Assembly (NCBI GenBank): GCA_005884715.1
Contig: VAZZ01000403.1
Location: 1-6,076, forward strand
Reading direction: 5' to 3'
DNA from: Alphaproteobacteria bacterium
GTDB lineage: Bacteria; Pseudomonadota; Alphaproteobacteria; Rhizobiales; Aestuariivirgaceae
DNA length: 6,076 nt
Part shown: positions 1 to 5,167 of the stretch, piece after piece
Numbering within the stretch: position 1 is the stretch's first letter
How the letters are laid out: each line of letters opens with the position of its first letter
Notes under the pieces: model-generated
Told to the model about the DNA's origin: nothing
The model's input: only the letters and a program-made list of their open reading frames with translations
Databases searched by the model: none
Program-made: the position numbers and the translations under genes

Positions 1-101
1 CAGCGCCGCCACGAGATTGAAGCCGGCATAGATGAGATGTCGGCGAACAAGCTCGCCAGCGCTAGAAGCACCGTGTTGCGGGATAACCACGCGAATGACT
101 T
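1..101 (-). pseudogene. Decayed 5' fragment of an MFS transporter gene (runs off the left edge)
   Basis: Read on the minus strand, one frame gives RNTVLLALASLFADIS, which resembles the first transmembrane segment of a group of major facilitator transporters that normally continues TEMLYPVLP. Here that continuation is absent. At about positions 30-35 the recognisable reading moves to another frame that gives YAGFNLVAAL, which resembles a segment found much later in such transporters, just before the SDRxGR-type loop. The first frame has no ATG, and a TAA stop lies immediately upstream (102-104). I infer a gene remnant with an internal deletion and a frameshift. The family call rests on remembered motifs. 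An alternative is an intact gene starting at the GTG at 88-90 in the second frame, with AGGATAA upstream. The rest of the gene lies outside the window. Confidence 0.4.
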
Positions 102-134
102 TTATCCTGCTGGAAGGCGGGCCATTGAACCTTC

Positions 135-160
135 AACGCCGATCCTGAAATATCGGTTCC
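135..160 (-). promoter_or_regulatory. Candidate EcfG-type stress promoter (GGAAC-N17-CGTT)
   Basis: On the minus strand GGAAC (160-156) is followed after 17 bases by CGTT (138-135). This matches the GGAAC-N16/17-CGTT consensus of the general stress sigma factor EcfG of alphaproteobacteria. Transcription would start near 127-128 and run into the MFS-like fragment. Two further sites of the same type lie in this window. A chance match is possible for any single site. Confidence 0.45.
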
Positions 161-184
161 CAGAAAAGCACGGAGGACGATATC

Positions 185-745
185 ATGGCGAAGCGGCCCC
201 GAAAGAGGAACTTTCCGGTAAGCAAGGTCCGGCGCTATCTCGAGCCTGGGCCGATCGTGCTGGTGTCGTCGAGATGGCGGGGCAAGACGAATATCATGAC
301 GATGGGCTGGCATACGGTCATGGAGTTCACGCCTTCCCTTTTCGGCTGCATCATCGCCAGCGGCAATCACAGCTTCGACCTGATCCGCCACAGCCGCCAG
401 TGCGTCATCAATCTTCCGACGACGGCGCTGACCGACATCGTCGTGGGGATCGGCAACACGTCCGGCGCGGATATCGACAAGTTCGAGGAATTCGGACTCA
501 CGGCCGATGACGCCGAGGAGGTCGGAGCACCGCTCATTCGCGAATGCCATGCCAATTTCGAATGCAAGCTTCACGACGGCAGGCTGATCGACAAATATAA
601 TTTCTTCATCTTCGAAGTGGTGAAGGCGCATGTCGCCGCCCTACCGAAGCATCCTCAGACCCTCCACTATACCGGCGACGGCGTCTTCATGGTCGCGGGC
701 AAGATCATCAGCCGCCGGTCACGGTTCCGGCCGCAGATGCTGTGA
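185..745 (+). CDS. Flavin reductase-like FMN-binding split-barrel protein
   Basis: A 186-residue protein resembling the flavin reductase-like domain family (FMN-binding split barrel), with the domain covering roughly residues 15-165. Family members bind FMN and commonly use NAD(P)H to reduce free flavin for a partner oxygenase, though many have unknown substrates. Visible family features are the early strand PGPIVLVSS, the segment TNIMTMGWHTVMEFTPSLFG that normally faces the flavin, and SFDLIRHSRQCVINLPT. The N-terminus is very basic (MAKRPRKRNF), and no signal peptide or membrane segment is seen. The ATG is supported by GGAGG at 172-176 with 8 bases of spacing. The gene stands alone, divergent from the MFS-like remnant and followed by extragenic palindromes. 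The exact substrate cannot be told. An LLM-type flavin oxidoreductase is encoded 2.5 kb downstream, but a link is speculation. Confidence 0.85.
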   Translation: MAKRPRKRNFPVSKVRRYLEPGPIVLVSSRWRGKTNIMTMGWHTVMEFTPSLFGCIIASGNHSFDLIRHSRQCVINLPTTALTDIVVGIGNTSGADIDKFEEFGLTADDAEEVGAPLIRECHANFECKLHDGRLIDKYNFFIFEVVKAHVAALPKHPQTLHYTGDGVFMVAGKIISRRSRFRPQML

Positions 746-857
746 GGGAAGTGCGCACATTGATTTGCTGGCCGGTGCGGACTCCCTGACGGAACCATCG
801 CGGCAGCGGAACACAAAAGCACACTATAGAATCATTAGTTTTCGCACTCTCTCATCA

Positions 858-960
858 CCGTCATCCCGGCGAAAGCCGGGACCCCCTGAATAGAATCAAC
901 CGGGCGGCGCTGCCCATGCTTCACTAATTTAATGGCCCCCGGCTTTCGCCGGGGTGACGG
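858..960. repeat. Inverted pair of REP-like extragenic palindromes
   Basis: Each unit is itself a hairpin, CCCGGC-GAAA-GCCGGG (865-880 in the first). The second copy at 934-960 is the near-perfect reverse complement of the first at 858-884. Read in the same sense the units are CCGTCATCCCGGCGAAAGCC and CCGTCACCCCGGCGAAAGCC, with small differences at the end. The two arms can also pair with each other across a spacer of about 50 bases. Such CGTCATCCCGGCGAAAGCCGGG units are common dispersed extragenic elements in alphaproteobacteria. Here they sit after the flavin reductase gene, where they could act as a transcription end or RNA-stabilising structure. No U tract follows, so a classical terminator is not supported. 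Confidence 0.75.
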
Positions 961-991
961 GTGTTGGGTATGGCGGAGATTGCAGATCACG

Positions 992-1021
992 ATGACTTTT
1001 GACAAAACCGTCAAAAGTCAT
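992..1021. repeat. 12-bp perfect inverted repeat with 6-base loop
   Basis: ATGACTTTTGAC (992-1003) and GTCAAAAGTCAT (1010-1021) are exact reverse complements around AAAACC. The pairing can be extended outward, with a three-base bulge, to ATCxCG/CGxGAT. It lies 34 bases beyond the stop codon of the minus-strand YCII gene, so a 3'-end RNA structure for that gene is the simplest reading. No run of U follows on either strand. It could equally be a protein-binding site. Confidence 0.55.
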
Positions 1022-1055
1022 GATCGCGATGCCAATAATCTTTTACGGCAAAATC

Positions 1056-1370
1056 CTACATGTCCATCGCTTGCGCGATTTCAATCGTGCCGCCCGCCTT
1101 GAGAAGCGGACAGCCCTTAGCCCTGTTGTGCGCCTCCTCAAGGCTCGACGCCTCGATCAAACTGTAACCGCTCGCCGGGTTGGCGCCGCCGCCGTTGACG
1201 AGCGAGCCATCTTGTTTGACGGTGCTCGATTTGCCGACGGGATTGCCGCCGTCAATCACCGCAGCGCCCATGGAACCAAACCAGGCTCCCCAGGCATCCA
1301 TCGTCTTCTTGATTTCATCGGGGTTCGATGGGGCCTTTCCGCCATGATAGACAAACAGATACTTCGCCAT
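1056..1370 (-). CDS. YCII-family (YciI-like, DGPF) protein
   Basis: A 104-residue protein starting MAKYLFVYHGG and resembling the YCII/DGPF family of small ferredoxin-like alpha+beta proteins. Family features seen are the first strand KYLFVYHGG, the segment AWGAWFGSMGAAVIDGGNPVG in the middle, and the C-terminal GYSLIEASSLEEAHNRAKGC followed by a strand and the ending AMDM. The length fits the single-domain family. Its function is unknown; relatives are proposed to be small enzymes or to accompany ECF sigma factors, but no sigma factor gene is adjacent here. The start at 1370 is chosen because AAAGGAGGG lies just upstream on the minus strand. A longer reading to 1499 would add 43 residues without family character and run across the start of the divergent regulator gene. 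A hairpin (992-1021) lies beyond its stop. Confidence 0.85.
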   Translation of the reverse strand: MAKYLFVYHGGKAPSNPDEIKKTMDAWGAWFGSMGAAVIDGGNPVGKSSTVKQDGSLVNGGGANPASGYSLIEASSLEEAHNRAKGCPLLKAGGTIEIAQAMDM

Positions 1371-1422
1371 TGTGACCCTCCTTTGCATTCGGGCTCGCCT
1401 CCCGGGATTGTTGATTATCGCT

Positions 1423-1432
1423 GGAATATTCC
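1423..1432. promoter_or_regulatory. Short palindrome GGAATATTCC in the divergent intergenic region
   Basis: A 10-base perfect palindrome between the divergent YCII and PucR-type genes. It lies 53 bases upstream of the YCII start and 58 bases upstream of the regulator ATG. It could be an operator serving either gene, but it is short enough to occur by chance. Confidence 0.25.
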
Positions 1433-1472
1433 GTTGAACATGGCGAATCTTCCAGTAAACTTGCCGGTCTGA

Positions 1473-1489
1473 TTGTGAAGACTTCACAA
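1473..1489. promoter_or_regulatory. Perfect 17-nt palindrome abutting the regulator start; candidate operator
   Basis: TTGTGAAG-A-CTTCACAA has perfect 8-base arms around one central base and ends directly before the ATG at 1490. It contains the alternative GTG start at 1475. The length and symmetry are typical of a site for a dimeric helix-turn-helix protein. Autoregulation by the adjacent PucR-type protein is a natural guess, but the sequence does not show which protein binds. As RNA it could form a hairpin only with difficulty because the loop is too short. Confidence 0.4.
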
Positions 1490-2806
1490 ATGCCTGCATA
1501 TCAACAGACCGAGCATGGAGCGCTTCGGCGGGCTTTGGCCCAGCTCGCCGAAATCGGCATCGTTCCCGCCGCCGCGCTCGACCAAACTATGGAAAACACG
1601 CACAGCATGATTCACGATGCCGTCCTCGCGGAAGTCCAGGCTTTCTCGAATTCAGGCAATCCCGACGTGTTGCCGGAACTCGATCGGCATGGCAGCGACC
1701 ATGTTCATGAAATCCGGCGGCTGATGGGAGGCGGCGAGGTTGGCGGCTTCGAATTCGTCAGGGCCCATGCGCATCGCCGGGCAGCACAGCGATTTCCTCT
1801 CGAAGCGATGCTGCACGCCTACCGGTGCGGCCATCGAGCCCTGTCTCATTGGCTGCAGGATGCGGCCATCGCAGCCGGCTCAACCGGTCTGGAAAATGCC
1901 AAATCCGCGATCAGCGACTTTATCGTCGAATATACAAACACCGTCATTTCCATCACCACATCTGAATATGTCGATCGCATACGCGCACTGGCAGAAGCCG
2001 AGAGCGATCACCGCAGCGAGCTCTTCAACATTCTCTTGAATGGCTACGATGAATCGGATGGCCGCGTCGCGAGGCTTTTGAAGCGCGCGGGCTACCTCGA
2101 GCAGCGTCAGGCCTATTGCATCGCAGCGGTACAGCCCATCAACATATCGGAAATGGAAAACCCGGCACGGGCGCAGCGCATCGCCAACGCACTCACCGAA
2201 ACGCTGGCGGCCGCGTCCATCCGGATGCTTGTCGGGACACGCAACAATGCGGTGGTTGCCGTTGTTTCAGCGAGACGGCGGCAATCGGGCTGGACGGCTC
2301 CGCAAGCGAACCTGGCAGAGCGCATTCGCCCGATGCTTCTTGTTCTGGGTCCGGCCGTTCTTGTCGGCATAAGCGCCGATCATCCATCGACGTCGTTTCT
2401 GCCAAAAGCTTTGCATGAGGCGACGATTGCGCTCGACTTCGCCAGCGTGGAGAGCCGCGTCGTGCAATTTTCCGATCTGCCCATTCGCGCTCTACTGGTT
2501 CATCGCGGCACTGAATATATCCAGTCCGCGCCGCCGAACTGGGTTGCCGCCCTTATTGCCGCAGACGCGAAAGCGGGCGGGTCTCTCGTCCAGACCTTGC
2601 GCGCCTTCGCTGACGCCGACATGAATATGCAAAAGGCTGCCCGCATTCTCGGCAAACACCCGAATACGGTTTATACGCGGATCGAGCGGATAAGGGAGAT
2701 GACGGCACTCGACGGCCAGCGCTACCACGATTTGACCGAATTGCTGCTGGGCGCCGATTGCGCGGGGACCGGATACCGACAAGGCGAAAGCCCGGAAAAG
2801 CACTAG
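1490..2806 (+). CDS. PucR/CdaR-type helix-turn-helix transcriptional regulator
   Basis: A protein of 438 residues from the ATG at 1490, or 443 from the in-frame GTG at 1475. The N-terminal part (about 5-165) is helical and resembles the RsbRD-type sensor domain seen in such regulators, including RFPLEAMLHAYRCGHRALSHW. The middle (about 175-295) fits the CdaR GGDEF-like domain. The C-terminus (about 363-425) is the PucR-type HTH, with LRAFADADMNMQKAARILGK and HPNTVYTRIERI as its core. Relatives control purine, sugar-acid or other catabolic genes in response to a ligand; no target can be named here. I prefer the ATG because GTG 1475 lacks a Shine-Dalgarno and lies inside a palindrome; the ATG itself has only a weak GAAG at 1477-1480. 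The gene is divergent from the YCII gene and convergent with the next one, so it is monocistronic. Confidence 0.85.
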   Translation: MPAYQQTEHGALRRALAQLAEIGIVPAAALDQTMENTHSMIHDAVLAEVQAFSNSGNPDVLPELDRHGSDHVHEIRRLMGGGEVGGFEFVRAHAHRRAAQRFPLEAMLHAYRCGHRALSHWLQDAAIAAGSTGLENAKSAISDFIVEYTNTVISITTSEYVDRIRALAEAESDHRSELFNILLNGYDESDGRVARLLKRAGYLEQRQAYCIAAVQPINISEMENPARAQRIANALTETLAAASIRMLVGTRNNAVVAVVSARRRQSGWTAPQANLAERIRPMLLVLGPAVLVGISADHPSTSFLPKALHEATIALDFASVESRVVQFSDLPIRALLVHRGTEYIQSAPPNWVAALIAADAKAGGSLVQTLRAFADADMNMQKAARILGKHPNTVYTRIERIREMTALDGQRYHDLTELLLGADCAGTGYRQGESPEKH

Positions 2807-3063
2807 AAATGGGCATGACTGGTGCGGCAATGAACTGTTTGATGAAGTGATTTGTCGAGTTCGTCCAATGCCCAATCCATCTCGAAGAGATCTTTCTCTC
2901 GCGCCTCTGCCAATGCCGATAACAACCTCTTGCTTTCGGCAGCATCAGCACCCTCTCGCTCAAGGTTCGCAACAACAGCGTGCTGATGGGAGATCAGTCT
3001 GTCTCGACGGGCAGCCCGAAGCCGAGCCTGCGCGAAAATGTCTAGCAGAGCGGACTTGTTCAT
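2803..3063 (-). CDS. Small helical hypothetical protein
   Basis: An 86-residue protein, MNKSALLDIF to SHAHF, of no assigned function. It is charged and predicted to be mostly helical, with the pattern AESKRLLSALAEAREKDLF suggesting a coiled coil across about residues 30-72. It resembles a loose group of short Rhizobiales proteins in which a helix with conserved Arg and His is followed by (D/A)AxxLLxxxEE-like repeats. That resemblance is from memory. The ATG follows GAGGTGAAG on the minus strand, an acceptable Shine-Dalgarno. No signal peptide or membrane segment is visible. It converges on the PucR-type gene, and the two stop codons share the tetranucleotide CTAG at 2803-2806, so there is no room for a terminator between them. 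An opposite-strand ORF at 2847-3122 is judged a shadow. Confidence 0.65.
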   Translation of the reverse strand: MNKSALLDIFAQARLRAARRDRLISHQHAVVANLEREGADAAESKRLLSALAEAREKDLFEMDWALDELDKSLHQTVHCRTSHAHF

Positions 3064-3157
3064 CTCTTCACCTCAGGGTCTATGAAGAGCCTGAGATTAG
3101 GGTGACCGTCGCGGCTGTTTAATGGCCGAAAATATACGATCATGTAAGCTGAAATCT

Positions 3158-3175
3158 GCTTGCGAATTTGCAAGC
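3158..3175. promoter_or_regulatory. Inverted repeat GCTTGC-N6-GCAAGC upstream of the LLM gene
   Basis: Perfect 6-base arms around GAATTT, centred about 46 bases upstream of the GTG start of the LLM oxidoreductase gene. Size and spacing fit an operator for a TetR- or LacI-like dimer. No such regulator gene is adjacent, so the binder is unknown. Confidence 0.35.
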
Positions 3176-3186
3176 GTGTGCCATCT

Positions 3187-3210
3187 AAGATCCTTCTGCA
3201 AGTGGATCTT
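3187..3210 (+). promoter_or_regulatory. Inverted repeat AAGATCC-N10-GGATCTT in the LLM leader
   Basis: Perfect 7-base arms that end two bases before the GTG start codon at 3213. The right arm occupies the place where a Shine-Dalgarno would lie (AAGTGGATC), so in RNA the hairpin could hide the ribosome entry region. As DNA it could be a second operator beside the repeat at 3158-3175. Confidence 0.4.
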
Positions 3211-3212
3211 CC

Positions 3213-4232
3213 GTGAAGAAAATCGGTTTCCTGTCATTCGGGCACTGGACGCCCTCGCCCCGCTCGCAGACGCAGTCAGCGTCCGAGGCACTCCTGCAGT
3301 CGATCGAGCTCGCGGTCGCCGCAGAAGAACTGGGCGCCGATGGGGCTTACTTCCGCGTGCATCACTTCGCCCGCCAACTCGCCTCGCCCTTCCCGCTGCT
3401 CTCGGCCATCGGCGCCAAGACCCGCCGCATCGAGATCGGCACGGCGGTCATCGACATGCGCTATGAGAACCCGCTCTACATGGTCGAGGATGCGGGCGCG
3501 GCCGACCTGATCGCAGGAGGGCGCCTGCAACTCGGCATCAGCCGCGGCTCGCCCGAGCAGGTCATCGATGGATGGCGCTATTTCGGCTACATGCCTGAGG
3601 AGGGCGAGAGCGACGCCGACCTGGCCCGGCGCCATACGGAAGCCTTCCTCGAAGTCCTGCGCGGCCATGGGTTCGCCAAGCCCAATCCCCGGCCGATGTT
3701 CCCCAATCCCCCCGGCCTGTTGCGCCTCGAGCCCCATTCTGAGGGTTTGCGCGAGCGCATCTGGTGGGGTGCTGCCACCAACGCCACGGCGCAATGGGCG
3801 GCGAAACTGGGCATGAATCTGCAGAGCTCAACGCTCAAATTCGATGAGGGCGGAAAGCCCTTCCACATCCAGCAGGCCGATCAGATCCGCGCATTCCGAG
3901 CGGCCTGGAAAGCCGCCGGTCATCAACGCGAGCCACGCGTATCCGTCAGCCGCAGCATCTTCGCGCTGATGGACGATCGCGACCGCGCTTATTTCGGGCA
4001 GGCCAACCAGAGCAATGACCAGATCGGTGTGATCGACAACACCCAGGCGATCTTCGGGCGCAACTATGCCGCCGAACCTCATGCTCTCATCGAACAGCTG
4101 GCAAAGGATGAGGCGATCGCTGAAGCCGACACGCTGCTGCTGACCGTCCCCAATCAGCTCGGCGTCGACTACAACGCGCATGTCATCGAGGCGATCCTGA
4201 CGCAAGTCGCCCCGGCCTTGAGCTGGCGCTGA
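3213..4232 (+). CDS. LLM-class (luciferase-like) flavin-dependent oxidoreductase
   Basis: A 339-residue protein of the bacterial luciferase-like superfamily (TIM barrel using FMN or F420), of usual full length. Family marks are the first strand KKIGFLSFGHWTP, SIELAVAAEELGADGAYFRVHHF at about residues 31-53 (helix 1 to strand 2), RRIEIGTAVIDMRYENPLYM at about 71-90, and AADLIAGGRLQLGISRGSPE at about 96-115. These shape the flavin site. The middle part WWGAATNATAQWAAKLGMNL matches the later barrel strand. Likely a cytoplasmic monooxygenase or dehydrogenase; the substrate cannot be read from the sequence. The start is GTG, chosen because MKKIGFLSFGHW is the usual family N-terminus; its Shine-Dalgarno is poor and lies in an inverted repeat. 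The gene appears monocistronic, and no dedicated reductase gene is adjacent. Confidence 0.9.
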   Translation: MKKIGFLSFGHWTPSPRSQTQSASEALLQSIELAVAAEELGADGAYFRVHHFARQLASPFPLLSAIGAKTRRIEIGTAVIDMRYENPLYMVEDAGAADLIAGGRLQLGISRGSPEQVIDGWRYFGYMPEEGESDADLARRHTEAFLEVLRGHGFAKPNPRPMFPNPPGLLRLEPHSEGLRERIWWGAATNATAQWAAKLGMNLQSSTLKFDEGGKPFHIQQADQIRAFRAAWKAAGHQREPRVSVSRSIFALMDDRDRAYFGQANQSNDQIGVIDNTQAIFGRNYAAEPHALIEQLAKDEAIAEADTLLLTVPNQLGVDYNAHVIEAILTQVAPALSWR

Positions 4233-4250
4233 CGCTCCTGTCGCGATGCT

Positions 4251-4281
4251 GCCCGTATGGGGAAACCCATGGTCGCCGGGC
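4251..4281 (+). other. Stem-loop just after the LLM gene
   Basis: ATGGG-GAAA-CCCAT (4257-4270) forms a small hairpin with a GAAA loop, and outer arms GCCCG (4251-4255) and CGGGC (4277-4281) can enclose it. It starts 18 bases after the LLM stop. There is no U tract, so it is a weak candidate for a 3'-end structure. Nothing else is seen in the 148 bases before the PilZ gene. Confidence 0.3.
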
Positions 4282-4380
4282 GGACCTGCAATACGTGTTT
4301 ACACCACGCACGATCCGCCTCAGAGTGAGAAGATACAGTCGTTCCGGTTCAGGCAGGTCTTGGTGGGCGCACTTATCAAA

Positions 4381-4671
4381 ATGACTTCGCAGCAAAAGCA
4401 AGAGCGCAAGGAGCCGCGGCGAAGGGTCCTCAAGGACGGAAAGATCGTTTCACCAACCCTCCATGGCGCCATCGACGTCAGAATTCGCGATTTGAGCCAG
4501 TCCGGAGCGCTCATCGATTTGCCGATCGGAACGAAGATTCCAGCCTCCTTCGGGTTCCTCGTCGTTTCGGAAAGCAAGATCTACCCGGCCGTCGCAAGAT
4601 GGCGCAGAGGAGATAGAGCAGGGATCGAGTTCACCGGTCCGCCCAAATCAGCTTCCCTGCGCAAGTGGTGA
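4381..4671 (+). CDS. Single-domain PilZ protein (putative c-di-GMP binder)
   Basis: A 96-residue protein consisting of one PilZ domain. PilZ domains bind cyclic di-GMP through an RxxxR motif and a (D/N)xSxxG motif. Both are present: R9-x3-R13 within QERKEPRRRVLKDGKI, and D37-L-S39-Q-S-G42 in RDLSQSGALI. The later strands AVARWRRGDRAGIEFTGP complete the barrel as in rhizobial members. The protein is cytoplasmic and has no effector domain, so it would act by binding a partner protein in motility, adhesion or polysaccharide control; that partner is unknown. The start at 4381 is chosen because MTSQQKQERKEPRRR fits the family. Extension upstream to 4246 adds 45 residues with no PilZ character. The Shine-Dalgarno is weak (GGTGG about 10 bases upstream). 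Confidence 0.85.
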   Translation: MTSQQKQERKEPRRRVLKDGKIVSPTLHGAIDVRIRDLSQSGALIDLPIGTKIPASFGFLVVSESKIYPAVARWRRGDRAGIEFTGPPKSASLRKW

Positions 4672-4708
4672 GAAGCAAAGTTCGAGAGGAGGTTCTCTGG
4701 GACTGAGG

Positions 4709-4733
4709 GGAACTTACCTACAGCGCCATGGTT
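4709..4733 (+). promoter_or_regulatory. Candidate EcfG-type stress promoter (GGAAC-N16-GGTT)
   Basis: GGAAC at 4709-4713 is followed after 16 bases by GGTT (4730-4733), close to the GGAAC-N16/17-CGTT consensus of EcfG promoters. Transcription would begin near 4740, practically at the ATG of the proline-rich ORF at 4741. The promoter at 5617 has the same spacing and the same GGTT. Confidence 0.5.
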
Positions 4734-4740
4734 GTTCTGG

Positions 4741-4917
4741 ATGGCAACAATCCCTACCCCCGAAACCCCGGATATACCTGAACCACCAGTGCCGCCGAGC
4801 GACCCCATTCCGCCAGAACCCGGCAGGCCAGTTCCAGGGCCCGAAATCGAACCGCCCGACCGGCGGAGAAACCAGCCCATTATCGAGCCTGAGAAAGACG
4901 CACCAGAGCGGGGCTGA
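4741..4917 (+). CDS. Proline-rich small protein, possibly from a leaderless mRNA
   Basis: A 58-residue ORF, MATIPTPETPDIPEPPVPPS onward, in which 20 residues are proline, mostly in PxP and PP steps with acidic spacers; the C-terminus is charged (DRRRN, EPEKDAPERG). No fold, signal peptide or membrane segment is visible; it should be extended and soluble. Similar short proline-rich proteins are known to me from Rhizobiales, without function. There is no Shine-Dalgarno before the ATG, but an EcfG-like promoter would place the transcript start at about the same base, which would make the mRNA leaderless. A TTG at 4732 would add three residues. The opposite strand reads as a glycine-rich ORF, the expected shadow. 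It may be genuine or a compositional artefact; the promoter favours the former. Confidence 0.5.
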   Translation: MATIPTPETPDIPEPPVPPSDPIPPEPGRPVPGPEIEPPDRRRNQPIIEPEKDAPERG

Positions 4918-5061
4918 ACAAAGAAAATGCTTAATGCGCCCAACTTAATGGTCCAAGGCTTGAAACCGCCGGATCCAACCGGAAACAGATTCATGGGCGC
5001 GTCAAGTGCCGGACGGAATTTGGGCATTCTGAAACCTTTGCGCAGGATGCGCGTTAAGGCT

Positions 5062-5094
5062 AGTCCCGCGCGTTCCCCACCCTGAAGCGGGACT
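5062..5094 (+). other. 8-bp stem-loop ahead of the terminator
   Basis: AGTCCCGC (5062-5069) and GCGGGACT (5087-5094) pair perfectly around a 17-base loop that contains CCCCACCC. The C-rich loop resembles the exposed anti-Shine-Dalgarno loops of alphaproteobacterial small RNAs. It lies 23 bases before the terminator stem and may belong to the same RNA. Confidence 0.5.
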
Positions 5095-5116
5095 TCTGCG
5101 CCTACCCCATCACTCA

Positions 5117-5150
5117 ACCCGCTGGCGGTCTTCCGCGGCGGGTTTTTCTT
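5117..5150 (+). terminator. Intrinsic terminator
   Basis: ACCCGC (5117-5122) pairs with GCGGGT (5138-5143), and an inner stem GCGG-TCTT-CCGC closes the loop with a small TG/G mismatch. A U tract TTTTTCTT follows at 5143-5150. It is unusual in lying only a few bases before the Shine-Dalgarno (5153-5158) of the next small ORF. Confidence 0.8.
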
Positions 5151-5160
5151 GTGGGAGGCG
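5151..5160 (+). promoter_or_regulatory. Shine-Dalgarno that can pair with sequence before the terminator
   Basis: GTGGGAGGCG carries the ribosome binding site of the ORF at 5168, nine bases from GGGAGG to the ATG. CGCCT (5099-5103) can pair with AGGCG (5156-5160), and after a two-base bulge CCCAT (5106-5110) can pair with GTGGG (5151-5155). The outer helix would enclose the terminator hairpin and hide the site in read-through RNA. Confidence 0.35.
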
Positions 5161-5167
5161 AGAGGCC

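Larger units (their letters stand above)
746..1055. other. Non-coding stretch with palindromic repeats
   Basis: About 310 bases between the flavin reductase gene and the YCII gene contain no credible gene. They hold two facing REP-like palindromes (858-884 and 934-960), a 12-bp hairpin (992-1021) and a 9-base direct repeat ATAGAATCA at 826-834 and 890-898. The short ORF that can be drawn at 630-893 overlaps the flavin reductase gene in another frame and lacks any protein-like character. Confidence 0.6.
5040..5150 (+). ncRNA. Candidate small RNA or structured leader ending in a terminator
   Basis: No ORF ends just before the terminator at 5117; the nearest plus-strand ORF stops 200 bases earlier. 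The stretch in between ends in two stem-loops, one with a C-rich loop and the second an intrinsic terminator. This fits a small trans-acting RNA, a processed 3' UTR of the proline-rich ORF transcript, or the leader of the small gene at 5168. No clear separate promoter was found, so the 5' end is only a guess. Confidence 0.3.

Noticed and set aside
37..510. Plus-strand ORF of 157 codons across the flavin reductase start
   Set aside because: It overlaps the well-supported flavin reductase gene in another frame, and its product is rich in Arg, His and Gln without any fold-like pattern.
62..631. Minus-strand ORF of 189 codons
   Set aside because: It is antisense to the flavin reductase gene, has no Shine-Dalgarno, and its composition mirrors the sense codons.
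1371..1499. N-terminal extension of the YCII protein to 1499
   Set aside because: The internal ATG at 1370 has a strong AGGAGG and begins the conserved MAKYLFVY; the extension is not family-like.
2492..2975. Overlapping minus-strand ORFs at the end of the PucR-type gene
   Set aside because: They run antisense through the conserved HTH and clash with the better supported small gene at 2803-3063.
3276..3794. Minus-strand ORF of 172 codons inside the LLM gene
   Set aside because: Typical antisense shadow of a GC-rich gene; the sense protein matches its family over the full length.
4340..4344. Further GGAAC words (minus strand at 4340-4344, and others at 207, 791, 809 and 4521)
   Set aside because: None has a GTT element at 16-17 bases, and several lie inside coding sequence.
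4581..5117. Minus-strand ORF of 178 codons with a glycine-rich centre
   Set aside because: It overlaps the end of the PilZ gene, and the glycine-rich part is simply the reverse complement of the proline codons on the plus strand. No start signal is evident.
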